Below are positions 48,160 to 56,383 of a stretch of 64,000 nucleotides of DNA, piece by piece. The notes below the pieces were generated by a model. That model was not told where the DNA came from. It made no database searches and saw only the letters and a program-made list of their open reading frames with translations. The position numbers and the translations under genes were made by a program. Each line of letters starts with the position of its first letter. Position 1 is the first letter of the stretch. Source of the stretch: CAYXRK01 sp964467615 (lineage in GTDB: Bacteria; Hydrogenedentota; Hydrogenedentia; Hydrogenedentales; GCA-2746185); the NCBI GenBank assembly GCA_964467615.1, contig CAYXRK010000001.1:62001-126000 (forward strand), read 5' to 3'.

Positions 48160-49278
48160 TCACTTGGAATTTGTCAGCCCTTGCGATTGCATCACTAAGT
48201 CTTTGTACTGATTGCCGAGACCGGCGGGATTGGGCACCTTGCCGTCGTAGACTTCGACACCGTGTTGAGTTCGAAGGTCCCGCATCATTTTGCTGATGAG
48301 GAGCGGAGTTGCGAGGTCATTGCGCGATTCTTCGAAGGTTTTCTTCCGGGGCGGCCGGTTTTCAACGACCTTCACGACCAACTGGGCCGCCGGCATTTGG
48401 ACAGATTGGGCGGGCTGACCGTTTGCGCCGGGCTTGACCTGCTCGTATGCGGGCAACTTCGCCATGAAGGCGTCGCCTGCCGTATGTCCGGAAGCTTGCT
48501 CCCAAAAAATGCGAAAGCGTTCCGACGCGGGATTGTTTTCGAATACGGGCCGAATAACCATGCCGGGATTCTGCGTCTCGAACGCGTTCGCGATCTCCTC
48601 GAACGCGGTCCCGTGGCGCACTTGGTCCATCACCCGCGCCGCCGCGGCCGTGGATTTAGGGTCGTCGGCGGGAAAACGGATGGCGACGAAATCAAGCGTC
48701 TCGAAGGTCATCAGTTCAGCGGCGCGAAGGTCGTATTCCCTTTGCAGTTCCTCCGGCGTGACCGTCAGGGCCCCGTTATTTACGGCTTCTTGGACCGCGT
48801 AGATAAGCGCCTTTTCGCGCAAGAGTTTTTTTTCCTCGTCGTCGATTTCGAATTCAACGCCGTCTCGCAATGCCCGGACTTGGGAGTCCGTCATGTCCAG
48901 CGCGGAGGGATCCTGTATCTCGAAAACCTTCCGGTTTTCGGGGTGCTTTTGGAAATAGGATTCCCGCGCGACTTCCCTGGGAACGCTGATCTTTCCCGCC
49001 GTCGAAAGTTCGTCGCCGAGCTTTTGCTTAATCGTGTCGTCGATATGGCGATTGAGCGCGCGAAGCAGATCACCCTTGTTTTGAATGAGCGGGCGTTCTT
49101 CGTCCGGCATATCGCGAATGATTCGCATCAGATCGCCGCGGCGAATCGCCTTGCCGTCGGCCTTCGCGACGACAATGCGGTCCGAATCAGCGATCCAGCC
49201 GCATCGCGATACCACCAGGATCAAGAATGCGCATTGGAAAGCGAGCGCGGCGCAGGAGTAGAGGGAGCGTTTAGACAT
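48160..49278 (-). CDS. SurA-like peptidyl-prolyl isomerase/chaperone
   Basis: A 372-residue exported or membrane-anchored protein with a hydrophobic N-terminus (SCAALAFQCAFLILVVSRCG). The N-terminal SurA-type chaperone helices (VVAKADGKAIRRGDLMRIIR, LLRALNRHIDDTIKQK) are followed by a region with weak parvulin character (TFETLDFVAIRFPADDPKST, AFEEIANAF) and PPRKKTFEESRNDLATPLLI at the C-terminus, as in PpiC proteins. The frame extends 31 codons upstream; the ATG at 49278 precedes the signal. It stands alone upstream of the SRP RNA on the other strand. Confidence 0.75.
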   Translation of the reverse strand: MSKRSLYSCAALAFQCAFLILVVSRCGWIADSDRIVVAKADGKAIRRGDLMRIIRDMPDEERPLIQNKGDLLRALNRHIDDTIKQKLGDELSTAGKISVPREVARESYFQKHPENRKVFEIQDPSALDMTDSQVRALRDGVEFEIDDEEKKLLREKALIYAVQEAVNNGALTVTPEELQREYDLRAAELMTFETLDFVAIRFPADDPKSTAAAARVMDQVRHGTAFEEIANAFETQNPGMVIRPVFENNPASERFRIFWEQASGHTAGDAFMAKLPAYEQVKPGANGQPAQSVQMPAAQLVVKVVENRPPRKKTFEESRNDLATPLLISKMMRDLRTQHGVEVYDGKVPNPAGLGNQYKDLVMQSQGLTNSK

Positions 49279-49489
49279 GGAAAGGACGGCGCGATTACCC
49301 TCGTAGTTTATCACGCACGCGGGGCGCGGAGCATCGGCGGCGGCGCTGAACATTGACCCTTCCTTCGACAAAAGCTATAGTAATCGCTTGCCCGCGCTAG
49401 ACGGGGAACTAGCGGTGCCCTGCACTCGCAATCCGCTTTAGCGAGGTCGAATTCCGTCCCTAGGGCGGCGATCTCTTCAGCTGGTGCGT

Positions 49490-49610
49490 GGCTTGCCGTG
49501 TTGACGGTTGGGTCCTGCTCAACGGGCTGCCGCTGAACCCGGTCAGGTCCGGAAGGAAGCAGCCGTAGGTGGAATGGCCCGTGTGCTGCAGGTGCGCCTG
49601 GCCCGAGCGG
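49490..49610 (+). ncRNA. ffs: Signal recognition particle RNA (4.5S type)
   Basis: The conserved SRP core GGTCAGGTCCGGAAGGAAGC, continuing AGCC, spans 49541-49564 and includes the GGAA tetraloop that binds Ffh. Flanking bases pair: the stem gccgctgaacc with ggtggaatggc, and outer arms around gggtcctgc/gcgcctggccc. Ends are approximate; an outer match ggcgatc (49467) with gatcgcc (49633) suggests the transcript could be longer, about 180 nt. A T run at 49662-49668 may end it. The SRP RNA next to dnaX is a common arrangement. Confidence 0.88.
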
Positions 49611-49744
49611 TAAGTCGCGTGGCCGTCCTGGGATCGCCGATCGAAGGAGGGTGCGCGGGTATTTTTTTGTTTAGTTGCTAGTTGCTAGTGGTTAGTTGCT
49701 CGTTTTTAGTGGCGAAGATTAGAACGGTGGTTGCGCTTGCGGCT

Positions 49745-51184
49745 ATGGCCGAATCCCCACATTACCTTGTACTCGCGCGCAAGTGGCGCCCTAGCCGGTT
49801 TGAAGACGTCGTCGGCCAGGAGCATGTAACGCGCACGCTGCAGAATGCGATCCGCGCGGGGCGCGTCGGCCACGCGTTCTTGTTTATTGGGTCGCGGGGG
49901 ATCGGAAAAACGACCACGGCGCGGATTTTGGCGCGCGCGTTGAATTGTTCGAAGGCGCAAGGCCCGACGCCGGATCCTTGCGGCGAGTGCGACAATTGTC
50001 TCAGCATCGCCGGGGGGTCGAATATCGACGTCATGGAGATCGATGGCGCGTCGAACAATAGCGTCGAGGACGTTCGTCAAATCCGCGAGAACGTTCGCAT
50101 GTCGCCGGCGAGTTCGCGTTACAAAATCTATGTGATCGACGAAGTGCACCAGTTGTCGTTGGCCGCGTTTAACGCGCTGCTGAAGACGCTCGAGGAACCG
50201 CCTTCGCATGCGGTGTTCATTCTCGCCACCACCGAGGCGCACAAGATTCCAGCAACCATCGTGTCGCGTTGCCAGCGGTATGACTTCCGGCGGGTGGGTG
50301 TCAACAACATCATCGCGCTCCTGCGGACGATCCTCGACAAGGAAGGCGTGAAATGCACGGACGACGCGCTCCACGCCGTCGCCCGCGCGGCGGACGGCGG
50401 CGTCCGCGACGCGGAGAGTATTCTCGATCAGCTCATCTCGTACTGCGAAAAGGAGATTACGTTCCAGGACGTGTTTGACGTGCTGGGCCTGGTCGATTGG
50501 GGAGTGCTTCACAATGTCTGCGATTCGGTCCGCGAGAAAGATGTCGCGACCCTGCTCGCGATCGTGGACGATGTCGTTTCCAACGGCAAGGACTTGGGGC
50601 AATTCGTCCAGGAACTTCTTCGTTACTTCCGGAACTTGTTGGTGTGCAAGACGGGTGGCGCGAAAGAGTTGCTCGCGTTGCCCGACGATGAGGCCTCGGA
50701 AATGCAGTCTCGCGCCGTTGGGTTTTCGCTGACGCAGCTTATCCGGCTGGTCGAACAGTTCGCGGGACTTTCCGAGTCGTTTGAGTCCCAATTGGCGCAA
50801 CGGACCGCGCTTGAAGCGTTGCTAATTCGCATATCAAGACAGTCGGTGGAAGTGTCGGTGGAGTCTCTGCTCGAAAAGCTCTTCGCGCTCGAAGGCCCCG
50901 CGCCCATCGAGGCGAAACCCGCTACGGAATCGCGCGGGGCCAAGACCGTGAAACGTGGCGCGCCGGTCACGGCAGAACTCGCTCCTCCTCCCGCGGCCGA
51001 ACGCGTAGTCAGTCCTCAGCCGCGCCGCCAACCCGAGACCAAGTCGATGACGCCCGCTGAAAGCGTTCAGCAACAAACGGCCGACGACGAAGCGATCGCC
51101 GCTGCGATGACCGATCCGCGCGTGGCGAAAGTTGTCGAGACGTTTCGGGGCCGCGTTGTAAAAGTACGGTCGCTCGACCACTGA
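49745..51184 (+). CDS. dnaX: DNA polymerase III gamma/tau subunit
   Basis: A 479-residue clamp-loader ATPase. Walker A GSRGIGKT (49-56), the zinc cysteines C68, C79, C82 and C85 (CGECDNC), IDEVHQLS as Walker B and SRCQRYDF as sensor 1 are all present. After about residue 370 a charged linker leads to a short tail ending VVETFRGRVVKVRSLDH. I see no A-rich slippery site for a gamma frameshift. MAESPHYLVLARKWRP is the usual start; the frame is open 21 codons further upstream. The stop is next to a solo copy of the MITE end. Confidence 0.96.
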   Translation: MAESPHYLVLARKWRPSRFEDVVGQEHVTRTLQNAIRAGRVGHAFLFIGSRGIGKTTTARILARALNCSKAQGPTPDPCGECDNCLSIAGGSNIDVMEIDGASNNSVEDVRQIRENVRMSPASSRYKIYVIDEVHQLSLAAFNALLKTLEEPPSHAVFILATTEAHKIPATIVSRCQRYDFRRVGVNNIIALLRTILDKEGVKCTDDALHAVARAADGGVRDAESILDQLISYCEKEITFQDVFDVLGLVDWGVLHNVCDSVREKDVATLLAIVDDVVSNGKDLGQFVQELLRYFRNLLVCKTGGAKELLALPDDEASEMQSRAVGFSLTQLIRLVEQFAGLSESFESQLAQRTALEALLIRISRQSVEVSVESLLEKLFALEGPAPIEAKPATESRGAKTVKRGAPVTAELAPPPAAERVVSPQPRRQPETKSMTPAESVQQQTADDEAIAAAMTDPRVAKVVETFRGRVVKVRSLDH

Positions 51185-51197
51185 GATACGCGGGCTA
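51182..51197 (+). repeat. Solo copy of the MITE terminal repeat at gene ends
   Basis: tgagatacgcgggcta matches the right end of the element at 9395-9410 (tgagatatgcgggcta) at 15 of 16 positions. It covers the TGA stop of dnaX and the TAG of the converging gene. I do not find the opposite end nearby, so it is a remnant or a chance match. Confidence 0.45.
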
Positions 51198-51899
51198 GTT
51201 TCGGCGCGGGTCTGTTGAGGCGTTTGACGATTCTTGATCCGCGTCGGGAGTGCGAATTTCCAATTGGGCAGGCTCCGGTCTGGGAGGTGGACTTACGAAT
51301 GTTCGGCGCGATGACGGCGGCAAAGCTGCGCCAAACCCGCCGGGCCGTCCGAAGAGGTGCAGCCTGACCAACAGGCTTAGCAGGTATAGCCATGCGCCTA
51401 CTTTGGCCATCGAGACCGCGAGAACGACGTTGCGCAGGTAGGAGTCCTCAATCCTGCCCAGATAAAGCAAAAGCTCGATCAGGGTTTGGTGCTCGGTGTT
51501 GCTTCCGCCCGAGGGGATTTCGAGAAACGCGACGGAACTGAGCAGCCCTAGTTGGAAGGCGCGACCGGCGCTCTCGACCGGGCCTGAACCGGTGTCGCGC
51601 GCCCGCCGGTACGCGAAGGCCGTGAAGTACGCGATGAGCGCGAACACCAGCAGCACGGACGAATTCACCCACGCGGTGAATGGTGTGACGGCGGCCGCGT
51701 TGCGAAGCGTGTTGAACGCGCGTTCAGGGACCAATCCCGCGGCGAAGAAAACGCACCAGAGCGCGAGCATGACCACGTCCGCGCCGGAAGTTCTGAGTTT
51801 GAGCACTCGCGATCCAATCTTGGGGGCCGCAAGGGCCGGCGGCGAAACGATGCTAAGGTACCGCAGTTGGGTCTGGTGGTCCCTCTTCCAGGATAACAA
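51195..51899 (-). CDS. Membrane protein of unknown function
   Basis: A 234-residue frame with four or five hydrophobic segments, such as VVMLALWCVFFAAGLVPERA, NSSVLLVFALIAYFTAFAYR and NVVLAVSMAKVGAWLYLLSL, and a hydrophilic proline-rich tail. It overlaps the upstream ceramidase-like gene by 47 bp, so the start is probably further in; an ATG at 51770 is the next choice. I recognise no family. It appears to be the last gene of the GntR-ceramidase group and converges with dnaX. Confidence 0.55.
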   Translation of the reverse strand: MLSWKRDHQTQLRYLSIVSPPALAAPKIGSRVLKLRTSGADVVMLALWCVFFAAGLVPERAFNTLRNAAAVTPFTAWVNSSVLLVFALIAYFTAFAYRRARDTGSGPVESAGRAFQLGLLSSVAFLEIPSGGSNTEHQTLIELLLYLGRIEDSYLRNVVLAVSMAKVGAWLYLLSLLVRLHLFGRPGGFGAALPPSSRRTFVSPPPRPEPAQLEIRTPDADQESSNASTDPRRN

Positions 51900-53217
51900 A
51901 ATCCTCTGGTGTCGGATCGGGAGAGAGGCGTCCCATGAGGCGGCCTATATCGAGCAGGGATTGCGTGATTAGCTTGTGTCCGGCGCCAAGGCCGACATAG
52001 GTGTTCATCACAGCGCCGTAGCCGCGAAAGACCGAGTCCTTGATTGTCGGAAAATAGACGTGGAATTCGTTCGCGTATCCGACCAGAAATGTATCGTTCA
52101 CGGGTGAATGGGTCTTTAGATCCAACTGGAATTGCGCGAACATCTCACCGGGCATCGCGGCGAGCGCCAAGTTATCGTTCAGCAGAATGGTCTGAACAGG
52201 CACGGACAAGTCAGGTTTCAGTTTCGTGAGGTACTTGTTATACATCGCATCGCCGACGATGCCGCGAAGCGTCTTTTGGTTCTTGGGGTCGGTGAGGTCC
52301 CAGCGCGTGCCCACTTCGACGCGCGATTCGGTAACGCGGATGGAGGGGGTCGCGGGCGCCTGCGCATCGAACGAATGCAGCGCATGGACCACGCGGTATC
52401 CGGCAGTGCGGCCAACAGTGTGCATCGATTCGAGGCCGCCTTCGGCGAGGGGAGTTTTGTCGAGGTAGGGATTGATATCGCCGCATCCGCCTTGGAGAAA
52501 CATGCACTCGGCCCCGGTCTCTTGCTTGACGACGCGCGCCATTTCGCCGACCCAGTCGGCTGAGTATTGGGTGTTGTCCCAACTCAACACGACGGGGTGG
52601 CAGGCGTAATTCACCAATACGGCCATGAGGCCGCCGGATTCGGACTCGATCTTGATGAGGCCCGCTTCCTGGTCGAGCGGCCCGAGGGGCACCATTTCCG
52701 CGTTGCGCCACACCATCATGCATTGGCCGTTCGCGAGGATTTTGCGGCGGTTGTGGGCGATGTCGATCGTCGTGCGTCCCACGCCGATTCGCGCGGGCGC
52801 CAGCTTCGCAGCAGCGGCCTCGATCGTGTCGCCGATTTGGTCCGCGATGGTCCGCGTGTACGGTTCGTCGACGTCCATCGGCGGCGCTTGGTGGGTGTGC
52901 GACGCCGTGATTAGGACGTAGTCGACACCGGCCTTCGCTGCGCGTTTTCGAATTGCGGCGACGCGATCGGGCAAGGGCGGGCGGCCCAGATCGAGCGTGA
53001 CGATGGCAAGCGTGTCGTCCCCGGCGCGAAGGACAAGCGCCCGCGCGTACAGGGGATCGAGCACGCCGGTAGTCTTGGGCGCTTCGCTGCCATAACCCCA
53101 CGTGACGAGCCCGACGGGGGGTGTTACGTCCGTCACCGCGACGCCGGCTTCGAATGCGCGCGCCGCATCGGAAAGCGTTGCAATCGCAACAACTGCGTAA
53201 GAAAGAATTCGCCTCAT
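51853..53217 (-). CDS. Neutral/alkaline ceramidase-like exported hydrolase
   Basis: A 454-residue protein with signal MRRILSYAVVAIATLSDAAR. Mature text begins EAGVAVTDVTPPVGLVTWGY, the family start. The zinc-binding SHTHQAP (near 105), LVNYACHPVVL and LQGGCGDINPYLDK are the neutral ceramidase N-terminal domain motifs. Length is shorter than full ceramidase (about 650), so the C-terminal beta domain is reduced or missing. The substrate may be a lipid amide. The frame is open 26 codons upstream; the ATG at 53217 is chosen for the signal. A GntR regulator gene lies 81 bp upstream. Confidence 0.83.
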   Translation of the reverse strand: MRRILSYAVVAIATLSDAARAFEAGVAVTDVTPPVGLVTWGYGSEAPKTTGVLDPLYARALVLRAGDDTLAIVTLDLGRPPLPDRVAAIRKRAAKAGVDYVLITASHTHQAPPMDVDEPYTRTIADQIGDTIEAAAAKLAPARIGVGRTTIDIAHNRRKILANGQCMMVWRNAEMVPLGPLDQEAGLIKIESESGGLMAVLVNYACHPVVLSWDNTQYSADWVGEMARVVKQETGAECMFLQGGCGDINPYLDKTPLAEGGLESMHTVGRTAGYRVVHALHSFDAQAPATPSIRVTESRVEVGTRWDLTDPKNQKTLRGIVGDAMYNKYLTKLKPDLSVPVQTILLNDNLALAAMPGEMFAQFQLDLKTHSPVNDTFLVGYANEFHVYFPTIKDSVFRGYGAVMNTYVGLGAGHKLITQSLLDIGRLMGRLSPDPTPEDFVILEEGPPDPTAVP

Positions 53218-53298
53218 CGGAGCGTCTCGCTTCTCGCCCGCGCCACGTAGGGAAGTAAGGAGTCCGCCCGCCCCGGAACGGGACGGGCGTATCAATCG

Positions 53299-53733
53299 TT
53301 ACTTGGTCTTCTTTTTTGCCAGGGCCAACACTTCGGCCGGAACCTCGCCGTACAACTCGGCGTCAGCCGCGAAGCTCTTGTTCACGACTTCGGTGAGGTC
53401 CTTTTTCGCAATGCCGGCAGCCTTGGCTTCTTGGACGACTTCATGAAGTCCCTTGATGATTCGGGTGCGGCACTGTTCTTTGCAGCGCGACTCGAGGCCT
53501 TTCTTTATGAAGCAGCCCATGCCGCGGCGCGTGAAGATGAGGCCCATCACTTCGAGGTCGCGGTAGGACTTTGCTACGGTGTTGAAATTCACTCCCAAAC
53601 GTTCGGCCAATTCTTTCACCGAAGGCAGGCGGTCCCCTTCCTTGAGGGTGTTGGACGCGATCGCGAACTGTACGTGGTTCTCGATCTGTTCATACACCGG
53701 TACGCTGCTGTGGATATTGATGGCGCTTAACAT
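53299..53733 (-). CDS. GntR-family transcriptional regulator, YtrA subfamily
   Basis: A 144-residue regulator. The N-terminal winged helix reads IHSSVPVYEQIENHVQFAIA, then GDRLPSVKELAERLGVNFNT (about 34-53) and VAKSYRDLEVMGLIFTRRGM. The short C-terminal tail lacks a ligand domain, as in YtrA proteins, which often sit at the head of ABC operons. It precedes the ceramidase-like gene and may regulate it. AGGAG precedes the ATG at 53733. Confidence 0.9.
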   Translation of the reverse strand: MLSAINIHSSVPVYEQIENHVQFAIASNTLKEGDRLPSVKELAERLGVNFNTVAKSYRDLEVMGLIFTRRGMGCFIKKGLESRCKEQCRTRIIKGLHEVVQEAKAAGIAKKDLTEVVNKSFAADAELYGEVPAEVLALAKKKTK

Positions 53734-53884
53734 GGGTCAATCTCCTTCCCCGATTCAGTTTAGGCACTGCAACCCTTCGTGCCATTTTGAGTATAACAGT
53801 TTACCAAAATGCTGGGCGCAATGAGAAGTCTAGAAGATACCACATTATCGTTACTGTGCGTATGCCGAAAGAATCGAGGCAGGG

Positions 53885-54811
53885 TCATCCACGGGGATGA
53901 AACTTCCGGTGGGCCGTGGTCAAGCGCTCGTTGCTGACGTGGGTGTATATCTGCGTAGTCGAAATGTCCGCGTGCCCGAGCATCTCTTGGACGGCCCGTA
54001 AGTCCGCGCCGTTGTCGAGCAGATGCGTCGCGAAGGAATGGCGGAGCGTGTGAGGCGTGACGCCCCCGCGGAGTCCGGCCTTGGCGGCCAATTCGTTCAC
54101 GATTCGCCAAATCTGCACGCGACCCATCGCGCAGCCACGGGCCCCGATGAAAAGGTTCGCGCATTTTGGACACCACTCATCACGGACGCGGAGCCAATCA
54201 GCGACGCGCTTCGCCGCTCTGGATCCCAAGGGGGCCAAACGCACCTTCGCGCCTTTTCCGCGGACCCGGACGCTGCCCTCTTCCATCGAGAGGTCGTGCG
54301 CGCAGATACCGGCGGCTTCCGAAACGCGAAGCCCGCACGAGTAGATCGTTTCGAGAATAGCTGTGTTGCGTATGCCTTCCGCGCTGTCGGGTGCGGCCGC
54401 GTTCACGAGCCGATCCACGTCGATCGGGGAAAGCACTCGCGGCAGCTTGCGCGTGATTCGTGGCGTGTCGAAGTCTTCCGCGGGATCCGTTGGAGTCAAG
54501 CCTTCGGCGTGGAGGAACGCGTGGAACGCGCGGACGGCGCTGAGGTGGCGCGCGGCCGAGCGGGGCGACAAGCCGGCTTCGCGCAACGCGATCAAGTGAT
54601 CGAGGATGTCCTCGCGGACGATTGAGTCTGGTCCGGCGACACCCGCCTCGTCGAGATGCGCGGCGTATCGGTGTAGGTCCGCTGCATAGGCGCGGAGCGA
54701 CGCATCGGCTAGGCCCGCTTCGAAGACGGAGGACTCGAGAAAGAAATCAAGTGCCCGTGTGAGGGACGAAACCGCGGAGCCGCCCTCGACTGATGGGAGA
54801 TGAGTTTTCAT
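53885..54811 (-). CDS. xerD: Tyrosine recombinase XerC/XerD
   Basis: A 308-residue site-specific recombinase. The SAM-like N-terminal core domain ends near 115. The catalytic residues are complete: R162 (CGLRVSEA), K186 (VRGKGAKVRLAP), H254-x-x-R257 (PHTLRHSFATHLL), H280 (MLGHADISTTQIY) and nucleophile Tyr289. Length fits XerC/XerD that resolve chromosome dimers at dif. The start at 54811 lies next to the repeat at 54824. XerC and XerD cannot be told apart here. A second Xer is not in the window. Confidence 0.93.
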   Translation of the reverse strand: MKTHLPSVEGGSAVSSLTRALDFFLESSVFEAGLADASLRAYAADLHRYAAHLDEAGVAGPDSIVREDILDHLIALREAGLSPRSAARHLSAVRAFHAFLHAEGLTPTDPAEDFDTPRITRKLPRVLSPIDVDRLVNAAAPDSAEGIRNTAILETIYSCGLRVSEAAGICAHDLSMEEGSVRVRGKGAKVRLAPLGSRAAKRVADWLRVRDEWCPKCANLFIGARGCAMGRVQIWRIVNELAAKAGLRGGVTPHTLRHSFATHLLDNGADLRAVQEMLGHADISTTQIYTHVSNERLTTAHRKFHPRG

Positions 54812-54823
54812 GAGAGGGGGTCT

Positions 54824-54892
54824 GCACCTGAGGCTGGCAGCCGAGGGCGGCTGCCCCACACACGCTGGGTGTCTTGGGCGACGATTCGAACT
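54824..54892 (+). repeat. Structured intergenic repeat, copy 1
   Basis: About 69 bp with the hairpin gcagccgagggcggctgc (6 to 7-bp stem) and a second CCCA/TGGG stem. The same unit recurs at 55985-56054 in the same orientation with about 80% identity. The two copies flank the ompA gene. This copy lies just upstream of the xerD start. Confidence 0.7.
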
Positions 54893-54987
54893 TTAGAGGG
54901 AGCACTCGCGGAGACTACCTCCGAAAAAGTAACGCCGCCCCGGCCACAGCGCGACCGGGGCGGCGATGCATAGCTAGATCGATGTGG

Positions 54988-55647
54988 TTAGCTGCCGATC
55001 TTGTAGTTGAACATTGCGCGACGGTTGAGCTTGCGGTTCGCCGGCGTGTCGTTCGGCACTGCAGGCGTGGTTTCGCCGAAGGCCTTGGTCGACAACCGGC
55101 TCTGCGCGACACCGCTGTCCAGCATGTACTTCTGCACGGAATCCGCGCGGCGCTGGCTAAGCCCCATGTTGTACTCGTCTGTACCGACGTTACACGTGTG
55201 CCCTTGAACCTCGACTGAATCGCCCGAGTACTCTTTCAGCATGCCGACGACCTTGTCTACTTCCGCTTTGCCTTCCGGCTTGAGCGTCGACTTGTCGAAG
55301 TCAAACAGCACGTGGTTGAACACTGGGATCTGACGCGAAGGCTTGGATGGTGCAGCACTCGGCGGGGCCGGTGGTGCGGGTGCTTCTGCTGTCGCGTCTT
55401 CCCACGGCGAGTGATACACGACGCCGCGATTACCCCACAACTCCGAATCATCCGTGTTCGAAGCGGCTTCCGTGGGCCACCACCAATAGCCCGATCGGCC
55501 TTGCGAATCCTTCACCGGGTCGGGGGTAGCTCCGCTATTTCCCCACCAGGAGTAATCATCCCAGGACCGCACTTTCGTCTGGGCCGAAGCGGTACCGGCC
55601 GTGACGAGTAGCGCGAGCATAAGCGCAACTGCCAAAGTTCTCTTCAT
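54988..55647 (-). CDS. OmpA-family outer membrane protein
   Basis: A 219-residue exported protein with signal MKRTLAVALMLALLVTAGTA (cleavage near ASA-QT). A Trp-rich variable stretch (SWDDYSWWGNSGATP, GYWWWPTE) and a proline linker precede the peptidoglycan-binding OmpA domain from about 105: FDFDKSTLKPEGKAEVDKVV, VEVQGHTCNVGTDEYNMGLS, QRRADSVQKYML and NRKLNRRAMF. It may tether the outer membrane to the wall. The gene lies between the two structured repeats. Confidence 0.92.
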   Translation of the reverse strand: MKRTLAVALMLALLVTAGTASAQTKVRSWDDYSWWGNSGATPDPVKDSQGRSGYWWWPTEAASNTDDSELWGNRGVVYHSPWEDATAEAPAPPAPPSAAPSKPSRQIPVFNHVLFDFDKSTLKPEGKAEVDKVVGMLKEYSGDSVEVQGHTCNVGTDEYNMGLSQRRADSVQKYMLDSGVAQSRLSTKAFGETTPAVPNDTPANRKLNRRAMFNYKIGS

Positions 55648-56083
55648 TGTAAGGTCAACTCCTTCGCGTAAGAGTTTGTTTAGGCGGCGAGCGGTCTACG
55701 CGAGTTCCCTCTAATCTCGCCAGCCATAGTTTAGCCAGAATGCGGATTCCGTGTCAATAATTTACTGGAATCCAGTGGAAACTCCCAAGGCCCATCCCGG
55801 CCCGAGGGCGACATCCTCCCGACAGGCCAGAATCTAACACAAATTCGGCAGTTCCGCAATATGCCTGAAGTGCGCTTTTTAAGACGCCGCCTTGGACGCC
55901 GCCCGCAGCCTGTGTTACGATGTCTGTGAGAGCAGTTGCCACGTTCCCTTCGGGAACACACAGAAACGACGAAAGCTAGGTTCGCGCCTGACGCTGGCAG
56001 CCGAGGGCGGCTGCTCCCCACGCGCTGGGTGAACAAGGCGGCGACTCGAATTTTCGAAACAGTAGGGTCCTTTCCCCAGTCGG
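55648..56083. other. Intergenic region of about 435 bp between ompA and gatC
   Basis: Contains the leaders of the divergent ompA and gatC genes, a small hairpin gttcccttcgggaac (55943-55957) and the second structured repeat (55985-56054). No supported gene. Confidence 0.6.
55985..56054 (+). repeat. Structured intergenic repeat, copy 2
   Basis: Hairpin gcagccgagggcggctgc followed by a CCCA/TGGG stem and then gcgactcgaa, matching copy 1 at 54824-54892. It lies 30 bp upstream of gatC. Confidence 0.7.
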
Positions 56084-56383
56084 ATGGCGAACGTCTCCAT
56101 TCAAGATGTCGATTACGTGGCCGGTTTGGCCAAGTTGACCATTCCCGACGCTGATAAACCCGCCTTGGCGAGCGATCTCGCGGCCATTCTTTCCTATGTG
56201 GAACAGTTGGATCGCCTGGACACCAGCGCCGTTGAGCCGATGATGCACGCGATCGATCTGACGAACGTGTTTCGCGACGATAGCGTTGGGCCCTCGCTCT
56301 CGCGTGCTGATGCTTTCGCCAATTCCCCATCGACTGACGGCGAATATTTTCTCGTGCCGCGCATTCTGGATTCCACGTCCTGA
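56084..56383 (+). CDS. gatC: Asp-tRNA(Asn)/Glu-tRNA(Gln) amidotransferase subunit C
   Basis: A 99-residue subunit that stabilises GatA and anchors it to GatB in the transamidation of misacylated tRNA. Landmarks: VDYVAGLAKLTIPDADKPAL, DLAAILSYVEQLDRLDTSAV and FRDDSVGPSLSRADAFAN. The stop overlaps the gatA start by one base (tgATG). First gene of gatCAB. Confidence 0.95.
   Translation: MANVSIQDVDYVAGLAKLTIPDADKPALASDLAAILSYVEQLDRLDTSAVEPMMHAIDLTNVFRDDSVGPSLSRADAFANSPSTDGEYFLVPRILDSTS

Noticed and set aside
49671..49710. Short repeats around ttagttgctagttgctagtg before dnaX
   Set aside because: Too short and irregular for a CRISPR array; probably low-complexity sequence common in such genomes.
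49706..50800. 364-residue minus-strand frame
   Set aside because: Antisense to dnaX.
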